Virus record (IMG/VR): IMGVR_UViG_3300046167_000966
Location: 1 to 36,656 of that record
DNA: 36,656 bases
Source: a virus
Direction: 5' to 3' (one strand)
Of this stretch, positions 18,558-26,682 are shown in pieces (within the stretch, counting starts at the first letter, position 1; each line of letters opens with the position of its first letter). The position numbers and the translations under genes are program-made. Below the pieces are notes generated by a model, which was given only the letters and a program-made list of their open reading frames with translations, did not search any database and had not been told where the DNA came from.

Positions 18558-19190
18558 CTAGCTAGTTTGAAATATTGTTTTAACTCCACCTGAACCAGCA
18601 CTACTACCAATGTGTTGATAGTTAGAGGGTCTAGGTATAAAGAATGTTCTTCCAGAGCCTGAGGCAAAGAAGTTCATATCCATACGTGCTATGTTTACAG
18701 AGTTAAGTTCTAGCTCTGACAACTGTGCAGCCTGAGCATATACTTGTAACTTCTGCATACCACCATCTTCGTCTGCATAGAACTTAAATCTACAAGCTGC
18801 CCTAATAAACTTAAGGGCTTCCCTGGGCATAAGCGCTAGTTCTATTTCTCTGTGAACGTAGCACTCTACATCTTTACCTATAATGTCTGTTCTCTTATCT
18901 ACATTGTATAAGAAGTTACCCGCGACAGCTAGATTAGACCCATCTGTGGGGTCAACTGCTACAGCATTAGACGGTACTGGAATCCTACCCGTGTTATCTT
19001 GTGATAGAGTTTCTATTGAATTGTTAAACCATAGCGGTTTACTTGAGAAATCTTCTATGACTTCTTCTAGTACAGCGTTGGCTGTAATGTAATCAGGATG
19101 TGACGTGTCTTCTCCAGCTAAGGGAGCAGAACCTATTGTACGTAACATACTGTTTATTAAACTCAGTTTAATGTTGGCCGTTGTAGGCAT
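18558..19190 (-). CDS. Tail tubular protein A, T7 gp11-like gatekeeper (210 aa)
   Basis: This forms the dodecameric ring joining portal and nozzle. The core resembles gp11: LINSMLRTIGSAPL, the segment NAVLEEVIEDFSSKPLWFN (residues about 37-55), a mid-protein MPREALKFIRAACRFKFYAD and helical AQAAQLSELELNS. Length fits T7 gp11 (196 aa). I use ATG at 19188-19190 because AAAGGAA precedes it by seven bases; a longer frame from 19241 would add 17 residues lacking family features and would run into the hairpin after the capsid gene. Confidence 0.92.
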   Translation of the reverse strand: MPTTANIKLSLINSMLRTIGSAPLAGEDTSHPDYITANAVLEEVIEDFSSKPLWFNNSIETLSQDNTGRIPVPSNAVAVDPTDGSNLAVAGNFLYNVDKRTDIIGKDVECYVHREIELALMPREALKFIRAACRFKFYADEDGGMQKLQVYAQAAQLSELELNSVNIARMDMNFFASGSGRTFFIPRPSNYQHIGSSAGSGGVKTIFQTS

Positions 19191-19216
19191 AGTAGTTCCT
19201 TTCTTTTTTGTTGTAA

Positions 19217-19255
19217 AGATTCCCGAACCCACGGAGAGCAAAAGCCCAGGAATCT
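19217..19255 (-). promoter_or_regulatory. Second hairpin in capsid-tail A intergenic region
   Basis: The minus strand has AGATTCC and, 25 bases later, a perfect complement GGAATCT followed by TTTACAAC. This seven-pair stem encloses a large loop and lies just downstream of the capsid terminator and upstream of the tail A ribosome site. It could be a backup terminator, a 5' UTR structure of tail A or chance. Confidence 0.4.
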
Positions 19256-19262
19256 ATAAAAC

Positions 19263-19296
19263 AAAAAAAGGCCCTCCCGAATAAACAGGAGAGCCT
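19263..19296 (-). terminator. Rho-independent terminator after capsid gene
   Basis: Minus-strand RNA forms AGGCUCUCC paired with GGAGGGCCU (nine pairs, one U-G), a ten-base loop, then UUUUUUU. It begins 10 bases after the capsid stop. T7 has its main terminator (Tphi) at the same place, allowing high capsid expression with partial read-through to tail genes. Confidence 0.9.
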
Positions 19297-19306
19297 CGTT
19301 AATTAT

Positions 19307-20284
19307 TTAGTCGAATGAACGGACTACGCGAGCGCAATCTGGTCTGTCATAGTTAACACCGAATGCTAAGTATGAATCGATGAACCACTGAAGTTCTTTA
19401 TCGTCGTAGTATACCTTAGAAGTTAATGGTATAGTCTCTGCAGCGAATAGAGCTTTAGGGTGCATAATGATAGCTTTACTTCTAGCTTCTGCAGCAGTTA
19501 CGTCATAGAAGTTAGAGTTCTTAGCGTCAGACATTACATGACCAGTAATAGCAGCAGTTGGTATTCTGGTAGTAGACACAATCGGAACACCTTTAAGAGT
19601 CCTGAATGTACCATTTGCAAAGTCACCGTTGTCTGAAGAGAAATCACGGTTAAGTAATTTGTCATTATTAAGTAGTACGTCTTGATATGTTGGACGCACG
19701 AACACAACGCATTCTTCAATGTCAATGTCTTCTTCTTCCATAGCTGTTATCTGTGCAGCAATAGCTTCATAGAATTTAGTTGGGTCTAGGTCATCATTAG
19801 ATGCGGCCATTGTAGTTGTTGAACCTGCACCGAATGCACCGTTATAGTTAGTACCATCGGCATCTGTTGGAGCAGCCGCTGCTGCACCTTTGATAGCTGC
19901 GATAATATGAGCTTGGTCAAATAGTTTACCGAGTTCTTTACCGTGGTCCATACCTAACTGTTGACGTGCGTTAAAGTCTGTTTGGAACTCATTCAATAGG
20001 TCACGGTTATCGCGAGCTAATGAAATCGTATCGACTGTTACGGCTGTACGTCCGAATGAAGTTGGAGCAGCATCGGGTCTTACACCAGCTACTACCTTCT
20101 TAAGAACAGTACGTCCGACACGACGCTTAATCTTTGTGTCTGTACCTTGTAGGTTATCTATGTTTACGAAGCCACGCATGATGGACGACTTAGCGAATTG
20201 TGAATCCACTGCGCCAGCATACTCTTCAATCATTTCTGACGTAGCCTGAGCACTCAAGTGAGTTGAGTCTGAAGGGATAGGCAT
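19307..20284 (-). CDS. Major capsid protein, T7 gp10-like (325 aa)
   Basis: This is the HK97-fold shell protein. The N-terminal helix region (SAQATSEMIEEYAGAVDSQF), the segment SIMRGFVNIDNLQGTDTKIK, RRVGRTVLKKVV and the P-domain-like VVFVRPTYQDVLLNNDKLLN (around residues 195-215) are characteristic of T7-like capsids. Length fits gp10A (345 aa). It follows the scaffold gene with a small hairpin between and is followed by the window's only strong intrinsic terminator, consistent with high expression. The stop is at 19307-19309 with no sign of a gp10B-type frameshift extension before the terminator. Confidence 0.95.
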   Translation of the reverse strand: MPIPSDSTHLSAQATSEMIEEYAGAVDSQFAKSSIMRGFVNIDNLQGTDTKIKRRVGRTVLKKVVAGVRPDAAPTSFGRTAVTVDTISLARDNRDLLNEFQTDFNARQQLGMDHGKELGKLFDQAHIIAAIKGAAAAAPTDADGTNYNGAFGAGSTTTMAASNDDLDPTKFYEAIAAQITAMEEEDIDIEECVVFVRPTYQDVLLNNDKLLNRDFSSDNGDFANGTFRTLKGVPIVSTTRIPTAAITGHVMSDAKNSNFYDVTAAEARSKAIIMHPKALFAAETIPLTSKVYYDDKELQWFIDSYLAFGVNYDRPDCARVVRSFD

Positions 20285-20308
20285 ATTAATTCCTTATATT
20301 TAATGTTG

Positions 20309-20322
20309 TGGGATTATTCCCA
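20309..20322 (-). promoter_or_regulatory. Small hairpin between scaffold and capsid genes
   Basis: Minus-strand RNA forms UGGGA, loop AUAA, UCCCA (five perfect pairs), nine bases after the scaffold stop and about 12 bases before the AAGGAA site of the capsid gene. The AUAA loop is the same as in the hairpin before the fibre gene. It is weaker than the other late-region hairpins. Confidence 0.5.
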
Positions 20323-20331
20323 GTTTATAGG

Positions 20332-21156
20332 TTAGATACCTAGCTTACGGCCTTTTGCTCTTGCCGCTTTTATAGCTGTTGTATCTTGACCTTTACGGTT
20401 TGCCATAGCCATACGCTTATAATATTCGCGTGCAGTTATAGCTTCGGACTGGGTAGTTGTATCAACATCAGGGTCAACTCGGTTTGTGTCCGTAATTTGT
20501 GTGTTGCCAGAATCGGCATTGTATTTATTTAATAGTTCTGTAGCTGCGAACCTAGCTTTAGCACCTCCTGCAGATAAGAGTTCATTGTACTCTGCTTTCT
20601 CTGCATCAGGCAAGTCAGAATTGTCTGACCAGTTCTGTATAGCTTCCCAGTTAGCTGCGCCACCTACGGCTTCATTAACTGTCTTAGCTATCTCTACGTT
20701 TTTAGCAGCTATCTCTGTAGCATAGGAGGCTGCACCTGACATAATGATTGTAGCATTTGATTCACCTACTAAGTTAGTAAGCTCTGCTTTGTCTATCTTA
20801 GACATATCATTATCCCGTACAGCGTCAAACAATAATGCCTTCGCCTGTTCGGGTGTTCCTCCAGCGTTCTGTATTAATCTCAGAACACTATTTCCTACTT
20901 CGCTATTTGTATCTCCCCAAGCTTGTGTATCAAGAGGAGCCTCACCATCGTCAGGCTTTCCTTCCTCTTTATCATCTTCTACCAAGGCTGCGTCTGCTTC
21001 AGGGTCTACGGGTTTATCCTTGGCCTCTGTATTTGACACAGCTTGTATTGGGGCTTCTTCAACTGGGGTTTCTTTAGCAGCTGCTTGTTCAGCTACCTCA
21101 GCAGCTTTACGCTCTTCAGTTGAAATATTTGAATGTGGGTTACTTTCATCAGTCAT
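20332..21156 (-). CDS. Capsid assembly scaffolding protein, T7 gp9-like (274 aa)
   Basis: The scaffold directs procapsid assembly and leaves before DNA fills the head. The protein is very acidic in its first 90 residues (many E, D, A and P), has a helical centre with QNAGGTPEQAKALLFDAV, and a basic C-terminus (YYKRMAMANRKGQDTTAIKA, ending ARAKGRKLGI), the usual charge layout for scaffolds, whose basic tail binds the capsid protein. It lies between portal and capsid as in T7. Length is close to gp9 (307 aa). Confidence 0.9.
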   Translation of the reverse strand: MTDESNPHSNISTEERKAAEVAEQAAAKETPVEEAPIQAVSNTEAKDKPVDPEADAALVEDDKEEGKPDDGEAPLDTQAWGDTNSEVGNSVLRLIQNAGGTPEQAKALLFDAVRDNDMSKIDKAELTNLVGESNATIIMSGAASYATEIAAKNVEIAKTVNEAVGGAANWEAIQNWSDNSDLPDAEKAEYNELLSAGGAKARFAATELLNKYNADSGNTQITDTNRVDPDVDTTTQSEAITAREYYKRMAMANRKGQDTTAIKAARAKGRKLGI

Positions 21157-21164
21157 ATACTCTC

Positions 21165-22748
21165 CTATTGTTGACCGTCCATATTATCTATTTCTGATTT
21201 ACCAGCATACTGTGCTACGTTAGCAGCAGTATCTATCTCAGCTTGTCTACCAGCCATCTCTAGCTCCTGTTGCTGCATAGCTTGCATCTCTTCAGGAGTG
21301 TTCAGGAAGTCTGCTAACGCAACACCTCTGTTTACAAAGATAAACTGTCCGAACCTACTTGGATTAAATATAGACCTAATCTCTTGAGGTACAGCTTCTA
21401 ACATCTGTAAGTCACTGATAGCTAATCTTAAGTTATCAATCTGACCTTCTCTGGATAAACTCTCTAGACCTGTAGTAACTAGTACTTCAAACTGGTCATC
21501 AAGATTACCTACAGAACCTATGTTCATTTTAGATAAAGCGTAATCAGCTTCTTTCTGTTGCCATTGTAAAGCAAGTTGAGAATACAATCCACCAAAGGAA
21601 CTTTCTAGTTCTCTGGCTACAAGCCTTATTTCCTCTGCAGTAACACGTTCCGCATCACGTACATTAGATAATAAGAATACTCTGGATAAATCACCCTCCC
21701 ATTTAGCTACTATATTAGCTATGGTATCTAAGTCACCACGTAAGTTAATCTCTGGTACAGCTATGTCCTCTGCATTACCTGCAAAGTAAGCACCTCGCTG
21801 TGCATTATTAAGTTCTCTTAGTTGTAAACCTAAGGCAGAGCCTGGTCTAACAAAGAACTTAATGTCAGCTGCAATAGCTACCATATCTGTAAGAGCCTCT
21901 GTGGTTACATCTAGCTTATGGAATGTAGTAGAGTTATCTTCTACTAAACCAGTAGCATAATGAAAACCAGAAGGTAAGTTCCAGGCTAGAGGAAGTAAGT
22001 CAAAGTCTTTCTTAACATACTTAATCTGTTTACCTATAGCTACACCCTCTACTTCTTGTTTAAAGCACCAGCGTCCATCAGCTTCCAGTTTATAATGAGA
22101 TAATAATTCCATCTTGTCATCATCTTTAACCTTAGGATGCACTTCTCTAATCATAGCTTGCATTTCTGGGTCAAAGGTACAATACTTCTTTCGGTCATAT
22201 AGTACAACTTCAATGGCATTACCCTCTATATCACGTCTAATTCCATAGCGGTCAATAGAGTACAGTATTCTTTTGCCTGACGGCATTCTTCTAAGTAAAG
22301 CATTACCTGTAATAATAAGATGCTTACATGCTTCAATGGCTACAGGTCTGTATTCTACTAGTCTAAGGTTTCTTATAGCCTCTTCTTCTATCCTAGTAGT
22401 AGCTTCTCTTATCTGCTCTTTAACAGCAGCTAATTGGTCTGGAGTATTCTCTTGCTCCAAAGCAGTTTTAGTTTTAGGAGTTATAGCTACAGTAAAGAAT
22501 GGCCTGGATAAGGGGAACAGTACATCTACTATTCTATTGGCTAAGTGATTAACCCACTTAGCTCCCATCATCACAGAACCTTTAGTCATCTCTGTATTCT
22601 GTTGGTGTGTCTCTCTATCAGCCCGAAGTATATTAGCTAGAGTCCATCTAGCATAAGCCTCACTGCGCTCTAGTAAGTCACCTTTCTCTTGGTACATCTG
22701 CATCCAGACTTGACCAATGTTTCCCTTAGGGCTTGGATAAGTACTCAT
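21165..22748 (-). CDS. Portal (head-tail connector), T7 gp8-like (527 aa)
   Basis: The portal ring is the DNA gateway and docking point for terminase and tail. It is close to T7 gp8 (536 aa) in length and shows the family's N-terminal segment (ERSEAYARWTLANIL), then GAKWVNHLANRIVDVLFPLS, a middle beta region and the helical LSRVFLLSNVRDAERVTAEE around residue 360-380. The C-terminus is Q/E-rich. Its ATG overlaps the stop of the upstream 97-aa gene in an ATGA, so the two are translationally coupled. Confidence 0.95.
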   Translation of the reverse strand: MSTYPSPKGNIGQVWMQMYQEKGDLLERSEAYARWTLANILRADRETHQQNTEMTKGSVMMGAKWVNHLANRIVDVLFPLSRPFFTVAITPKTKTALEQENTPDQLAAVKEQIREATTRIEEEAIRNLRLVEYRPVAIEACKHLIITGNALLRRMPSGKRILYSIDRYGIRRDIEGNAIEVVLYDRKKYCTFDPEMQAMIREVHPKVKDDDKMELLSHYKLEADGRWCFKQEVEGVAIGKQIKYVKKDFDLLPLAWNLPSGFHYATGLVEDNSTTFHKLDVTTEALTDMVAIAADIKFFVRPGSALGLQLRELNNAQRGAYFAGNAEDIAVPEINLRGDLDTIANIVAKWEGDLSRVFLLSNVRDAERVTAEEIRLVARELESSFGGLYSQLALQWQQKEADYALSKMNIGSVGNLDDQFEVLVTTGLESLSREGQIDNLRLAISDLQMLEAVPQEIRSIFNPSRFGQFIFVNRGVALADFLNTPEEMQAMQQQELEMAGRQAEIDTAANVAQYAGKSEIDNMDGQQ

Positions 22749-23038
22749 AGCAGCCTCATATTGTTATAGCCTCTGACAGGGTCTCCCCCACCTAAGCCAC
22801 CTAAGCCCATAACTCTTGGTCTGGGACCTGTTGTTGGGCCTTGTGTCGGGCGTCTACGTAGTAACGTCCGTCCACCTTTAGCTGCACCAAATATTATATC
22901 CGCACCAGTATCTTCCTGGGTCTCAGATAAAGCAGCTGCTTCTATAGCCCTTGTCTCTGCTTCTTGGTTGGCTCGCTCTTGTTCTTTTCTAGCTTTCTTA
23001 GCTTGCTTTGCAGCAAGTAGTCCTGTTATAACAGACAT
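22745..23038 (-). CDS. Small protein preceding portal (97 aa)
   Basis: I cannot assign a function. The first half is a charged helix (KQAKKARKEQERANQEAETR) that may form a coiled coil; the second half is arginine-, glycine- and proline-rich (TLLRRRPTQGPTTGPRPRVM) and probably disordered. Small proteins at this place in T7-like phages (T7 gp6.7 and gp7.3) are minor virion or tail-assembly factors, so a similar role is possible. ATG has a perfect AGGAGG and overlaps the acetyltransferase gene by 14 bases; the end overlaps the portal start. Confidence 0.7.
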   Translation of the reverse strand: MSVITGLLAAKQAKKARKEQERANQEAETRAIEAAALSETQEDTGADIIFGAAKGGRTLLRRRPTQGPTTGPRPRVMGLGGLGGGDPVRGYNNMRLL

Positions 23039-23457
23039 TTTATATGTCCTCCTAGTTCTAAAGTGTAGGATGTTTCAGATACCGAGAAGCCTTGTCGCTG
23101 TAGCAGCTTACCTATTCGTAAGTCACTGTTGCTTAAGGTGCTCATAATAACTGCATCTACCTTTAATTTCTTGGCTTCCTTAATGAATGTGTTAAGTAAC
23201 TTAACTCCAGTCATTCCTTCACCATCAGCGTACCACCCTATCTCTAGTAGCAGGGTCCTGTCTCTGAAGGGGTCTTTGTAGGTCATGCCTACTATAGCCC
23301 CAGCACCTGAACAGAACACTACACCATGTTTAATAAAACCTAATAAGGTTATACGCGCTCTTTCTCTATTTATTTCTGGTAGTCCATAGTCATCATTAAA
23401 TACCTCTGCGATATCTAATATATGGTCTACGTCTGATACTAAGGCCCTTCGTACCAC
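23026..23457 (-). CDS. GNAT-family N-acetyltransferase (143 aa)
   Basis: The protein has the GNAT layout: an N-terminal RRALVSDVDHILDIAEVFND, a central beta strand pair (GVVFCSGAGAIVGMTY), a strand LLLEIGWYADGEGMTGVKLL that corresponds to the acetyl-CoA-binding turn and following helix, and a C-terminal LRIGKLLQRQGFSVSETSYTL. It should transfer an acetyl group from acetyl-CoA to an amine; the substrate is unknown. Its place among late genes before the portal is shared by GNAT genes in some marine T7-like phages (recollection). The start is GTG at 23455-23457 with AGGGAG six bases upstream. Confidence 0.78.
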   Translation of the reverse strand: MVRRALVSDVDHILDIAEVFNDDYGLPEINRERARITLLGFIKHGVVFCSGAGAIVGMTYKDPFRDRTLLLEIGWYADGEGMTGVKLLNTFIKEAKKLKVDAVIMSTLSNSDLRIGKLLQRQGFSVSETSYTLELGGHIKCLL

Positions 23458-23633
23458 GGATATCTCCCTAATACTTCTGACAATGCAGCTCTTATTTCAG
23501 CCTTAGCATGTTCAGAGCCTATACCAAACTCACCATCACCTCGTTGTAAGGTAGAGGGCGCAGTCATAAATGTCAGGATACGTCTAACCGACTGGCTAAC
23601 GTGTCCATCTGTAGTCTTTGATTCTATTTTCAA
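23439..23633 (-). CDS. Hypothetical protein (64 aa)
   Basis: I do not recognise this short protein. It contains a basic segment QSVRRILTF, then GDGEFGIGSEHAKAEIRAAL and an aromatic end RYPWYEGP; no membrane segment or cysteine motif is present. It starts with TTG (23631-23633), preceded at six bases by AAAGGAG, and no ATG with a better site exists until residue 23. The gene overlaps the GNAT start and lies two bases after the 48-aa gene, so it belongs to the late operon. Confidence 0.6.
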   Translation of the reverse strand: MKIESKTTDGHVSQSVRRILTFMTAPSTLQRGDGEFGIGSEHAKAEIRAALSEVLGRYPWYEGP

Positions 23634-23634
23634 A

Positions 23635-23781
23635 TCAGTCTCCTTTGATAGGATTACTTACCTCGTAAACTAATTCAGAACCTAATTCTTCTTGTAACTC
23701 TAAAGGTATCTCAGAGCCTACAGCTATAAATTTAATAGCGGTAAGTATCTGGTCGTCCTTAGATAAATCTGCATAGGACAT
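23635..23781 (-). CDS. Hypothetical protein, first gene after late promoter (48 aa)
   Basis: This is a short acidic protein beginning MSYADLSKDDQILTAIKF and containing EIPLELQEELGSELVYEV. Function is unknown. ATG at 23779-23781 has a perfect AAAGGAGG and lies 23 bases after the predicted transcription start at 23804. A longer reading frame from 23817 would start upstream of that transcription start and lacks a ribosome site, so the shorter form is preferred. Confidence 0.65.
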   Translation of the reverse strand: MSYADLSKDDQILTAIKFIAVGSEIPLELQEELGSELVYEVSNPIKGD

Positions 23782-23800
23782 AATACCTCCTTTCGTTATA

Positions 23801-23820
23801 TCTCTATAGAGAAGCACTAA
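23801..23820 (-). promoter_or_regulatory. Phage RNA polymerase promoter driving late genes
   Basis: The minus strand reads TTAGTGCTTCTCTATAGAGA, identical at 19 of 20 positions to the sequence at 28587-28606. The CTATAG core with purines after it matches the T7 promoter core (CACTATAGGGAGA), with the start predicted at G 23804. It lies in the gap between the RNA polymerase stop and the first late gene. Confidence 0.82.
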
Positions 23821-23821
23821 G

Positions 23822-26284
23822 TTAATTAAAGAAGTAGTCTGAGTTAAGTACCTCCGTTATATCCAAGCTTCCTCTATTAGGTAAACTCGGTAATTCTACG
23901 TCATAAACGTCTTCATGTTGCTGTTTAAAGTCTTGTAGTACGTCGTTGTAGTTATGCAGTGCTACAAACTGCTGCCTTATATTCTTCTGTAGGTCTGCTG
24001 CATACTTAGCTGGTACACCAAAGTCATCATGTATCATAGCGAAGTTAGATACTCCGTTACCTGAACACGCATTGACAACCATCATCATATGACAAGCATC
24101 CACATGATGTACTAGGTTAGGACTACTGCCCTGACGCTGCTTCCTAGTATCTAACTGGTCTGTGTAAGTAGCTACTCTTACTTGTAAGTTACCATTGATT
24201 TGTGTACGTATCTGTTTAGACTTGTACTTCTGTGTAGCTTGTAGTACAGGGAATCCTAATGGACTGTAGTACTTCAATGGTATATTCTTCCTAGCAAGTA
24301 TAACGCTGCACTCTTGTATCCAATCCATAGCTGCCCTAGCTGCTATAACTACCTCGTTTATAGAGGCCCATAGCAATGGGTTAAGGTATATAGAATGTTT
24401 AAAGAATGTATTCTTATCGAACTTATCTGAAAGATTGTCAGTCACGTAGTTGTATATACTAGTAGTACATGCCTGTTGAGTTGACCCATAAGGCAGGGTC
24501 ATTACAGGTTTCTTAGGTAGCTTACGTGACATACCTCCTGGACCTAGAGCCTTTAGCCAGTTGATAGCAGGAGCCTCTCCTAGCTTTGCTCGGTCTAATA
24601 GTTTAGCGTAACACACGTTAGCTACGTCCTGATATATATCAGCAGGTAAAGTGTTAGGGGATAGGTTAACTGACTTACCACCTACTTCATCTGATAGCAT
24701 AGCAGAGAAGTGTTGTAGTCCATTGCAGCTACCATCTAGTGCTACAGGTAAGTGAGATACGAACTCATAAGGGTTACTCAACTTAAACATATCAGCACAT
24801 TCAAATACCCAAGCAAGGAACTGGAAAGGCTTGTCTGAGTTAGCCCAGAAACCTCTGTTACTTATAGGGTCATTAGCGCATTCTATAATGAAGTCTTTGT
24901 TATCTTGTACCCAAGCAACTCTATCTTCATAGCTTACCTTATCATTACCGTACTTGTTAGCACCGTTTATCATGAACCAGCGTAGCCCATTCTCATCAGT
25001 CAAGGCATCGCCTGTACTGAACTCAATCAAAGCTTTACTGTGGTCAGTACCCTGCGGAGTTAACCCAGCACTAGCTGCGTATACTCTACCACGGAAGTCA
25101 CACTGGTATACATACCAGAAGTTATCATGCTTCTCCATCTCTCTAGCTAGTCTCATAGTACGTATGAGGGCTAGGTTCTTGGCTACTCGTTCTTTCTCTT
25201 GGGTATGCAGCTCTCTAGTAACTACTTTCCATTCATTGAACATAGCAAGCTCAGGGCTATCGTAAGGTAGCTCAGATGCTATCTGGTGCTCCTCTAGGGG
25301 ACAAGGTGGGAATACATAAGGCTCAGAGCGTGGCATACCACAGCCCAAGTTCTTAGCCCATACCTCATCTAACACAGCCTTAACTCTAGTGTTAATTCTC
25401 CAAGCAGTTGCTTGCATTGTGTTAACTGCATTCAATACTCCAGGCATATCTGCCTCAGCATACATAATCTCTCGCTCTTTACTCATAAGCTTAGACTTAA
25501 TCAAAGGCGTTCTCTTACGTAGGTTAGGAGACCAGAAGCCTCCATCTGTTACCGATATCCAATTAGCTGGTGGTATTATGCAAGGCATTCTATCTGGACT
25601 AGTTAGCTCTACTACCTCATCATGATTAGATATCCAATCTAAACATGCTTGAGTAGGCACTAACATAGATTGTCCCTTCATGTAGCCTTTACTAGCAGGG
25701 GCATCATTGCGCTCTACTAAGTCACACACTTCCATGAGCAAAGATATAACCAGAGCACCAACACCAAAGGCATCTTGCTCTGACCAACTCTCCCACAGTA
25801 ATCCTCTGTCCTTACCTTTAGCAGTAAGTACAGTTCTCTTGTGCCTGTAGTTAGCTATGTTCTTACGCTGCATGTCTCGTATAAGACTATCGTAGTATTC
25901 TTTGTACTCTGTTTGAAACTTGGTTAAGCGCAGCTCGTCCTCACACTGCCTACCTATCTGAATAGATATGCTTGCTATACCTGTACCATTCTTAAACACG
26001 GATGCTATAACATTCCTTAAGGCTATCATAGCAACCTTATCTGTATCTATTGTGTCCAGTAACTTACTGAACTTGTTCCTACGTCTACCTTCAGGGTGCT
26101 TGCCCTCTAAGTAAAGAGCAATTCTATCTGATATAGTTATGACGTAGGACTTGAGAAGTCTGCTGCCAGCAGAAGTCTCGTGTCCTCTAGACTCAGTAGC
26201 TTCAGCTTGCTGCTTGCGGAATCTTTCGACTCCGCGAGTAGCCATGTTGTGCTCCCAGTCTAGTTGCTCTCCTATGGTTTTCAT
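23822..26284 (-). CDS. DNA-dependent RNA polymerase, T7-like single subunit (820 aa)
   Basis: This enzyme transcribes phage genes from its own promoters. Key T7 residues are all recognisable: DFRGRVY (residues 396-402), the first catalytic aspartate Asp517 in ALDGSCNGLQHFSAML, Lys591 and Tyr599 in KKPVMTLPYG (T7 Lys631, Tyr639), and the second catalytic aspartate Asp753 in MIHDDFG (T7 Asp812). Length is slightly under T7 (883 aa), with a shorter N-terminal promoter-binding part. The gene shares one base with endonuclease VII and is followed at once by a phage promoter. Its place after the replication genes is the phiKMV arrangement. The host polymerase must transcribe up to this point first (inference). 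Confidence 0.97.
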   Translation of the reverse strand: MKTIGEQLDWEHNMATRGVERFRKQQAEATESRGHETSAGSRLLKSYVITISDRIALYLEGKHPEGRRRNKFSKLLDTIDTDKVAMIALRNVIASVFKNGTGIASISIQIGRQCEDELRLTKFQTEYKEYYDSLIRDMQRKNIANYRHKRTVLTAKGKDRGLLWESWSEQDAFGVGALVISLLMEVCDLVERNDAPASKGYMKGQSMLVPTQACLDWISNHDEVVELTSPDRMPCIIPPANWISVTDGGFWSPNLRKRTPLIKSKLMSKEREIMYAEADMPGVLNAVNTMQATAWRINTRVKAVLDEVWAKNLGCGMPRSEPYVFPPCPLEEHQIASELPYDSPELAMFNEWKVVTRELHTQEKERVAKNLALIRTMRLAREMEKHDNFWYVYQCDFRGRVYAASAGLTPQGTDHSKALIEFSTGDALTDENGLRWFMINGANKYGNDKVSYEDRVAWVQDNKDFIIECANDPISNRGFWANSDKPFQFLAWVFECADMFKLSNPYEFVSHLPVALDGSCNGLQHFSAMLSDEVGGKSVNLSPNTLPADIYQDVANVCYAKLLDRAKLGEAPAINWLKALGPGGMSRKLPKKPVMTLPYGSTQQACTTSIYNYVTDNLSDKFDKNTFFKHSIYLNPLLWASINEVVIAARAAMDWIQECSVILARKNIPLKYYSPLGFPVLQATQKYKSKQIRTQINGNLQVRVATYTDQLDTRKQRQGSSPNLVHHVDACHMMMVVNACSGNGVSNFAMIHDDFGVPAKYAADLQKNIRQQFVALHNYNDVLQDFKQQHEDVYDVELPSLPNRGSLDITEVLNSDYFFN

Positions 26285-26682
26285 TACTTGTTCCTTTTAG
26301 CCTCAGCTCTTTTCTTGCGCTGCTTTAAGTTACGTCTGTCTCTCTTCTCTGCGTCAGTTAAATGTGTCGGATGTAGTATAGGTCCATGTGGCATATGGTC
26401 ATGACGCTCGTAATATTCAAGTAGCTTACTTAAAATATTTCTAGCCTCTCCTTTCTTCATACGTCTAAGCAGGTTCCATATCTTACCTTCCATACCATTA
26501 CAGTTGATACATAACACGTCACGTATTATACCTGTAGTATGGTCATGGTCTAAAGCAGGTCTCTTCTTTGACCTAGCTGTACCTATCTTACCTTCACATA
26601 AAGGACAAGTATTATTTTGTTTCTTTAATAGTAAAGCTCTCACGCTTTTTATCTGGCTTGTTCTCAGTTTCTCGTATTTCAT
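26284..26682 (-). CDS. Recombination endonuclease VII (132 aa)
   Basis: This is a His-Me finger nuclease that resolves branched DNA such as Holliday junctions before packaging. The zinc site is visible as C26PLC29 and C58INC61, with the catalytic core LDHDHTTGIIRDVLC (Asp45, His46, His48, Arg54) and Asn62, as in T4 gp49-like proteins. The C-terminus is highly basic. It takes the role that gp3 endonuclease I has in T7, and is the usual choice in phiKMV-like phages. Its ATG overlaps the stop of the 48-aa membrane protein gene in an ATGA; a GGAGGAG ribosome site lies upstream. Confidence 0.92.
   Translation of the reverse strand: MKYEKLRTSQIKSVRALLLKKQNNTCPLCEGKIGTARSKKRPALDHDHTTGIIRDVLCINCNGMEGKIWNLLRRMKKGEARNILSKLLEYYERHDHMPHGPILHPTHLTDAEKRDRRNLKQRKKRAEAKRNK

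Noticed and set aside
19191-19306. tRNA-like or small RNA gene in the largest late gap
   Set aside because: The gap is explained by a terminator, a second hairpin and the ribosome site; no cloverleaf can be formed.
20744-21223. Plus-strand frame of 159 codons opposite the scaffold gene
   Set aside because: It is serine- and alanine-rich antisense of the acidic scaffold, with no recognisable domain.
23782-23817. Upstream start for the first late gene at 23817
   Set aside because: It lies upstream of the predicted transcription start and has no ribosome site; ATG at 23781 has AAAGGAGG.
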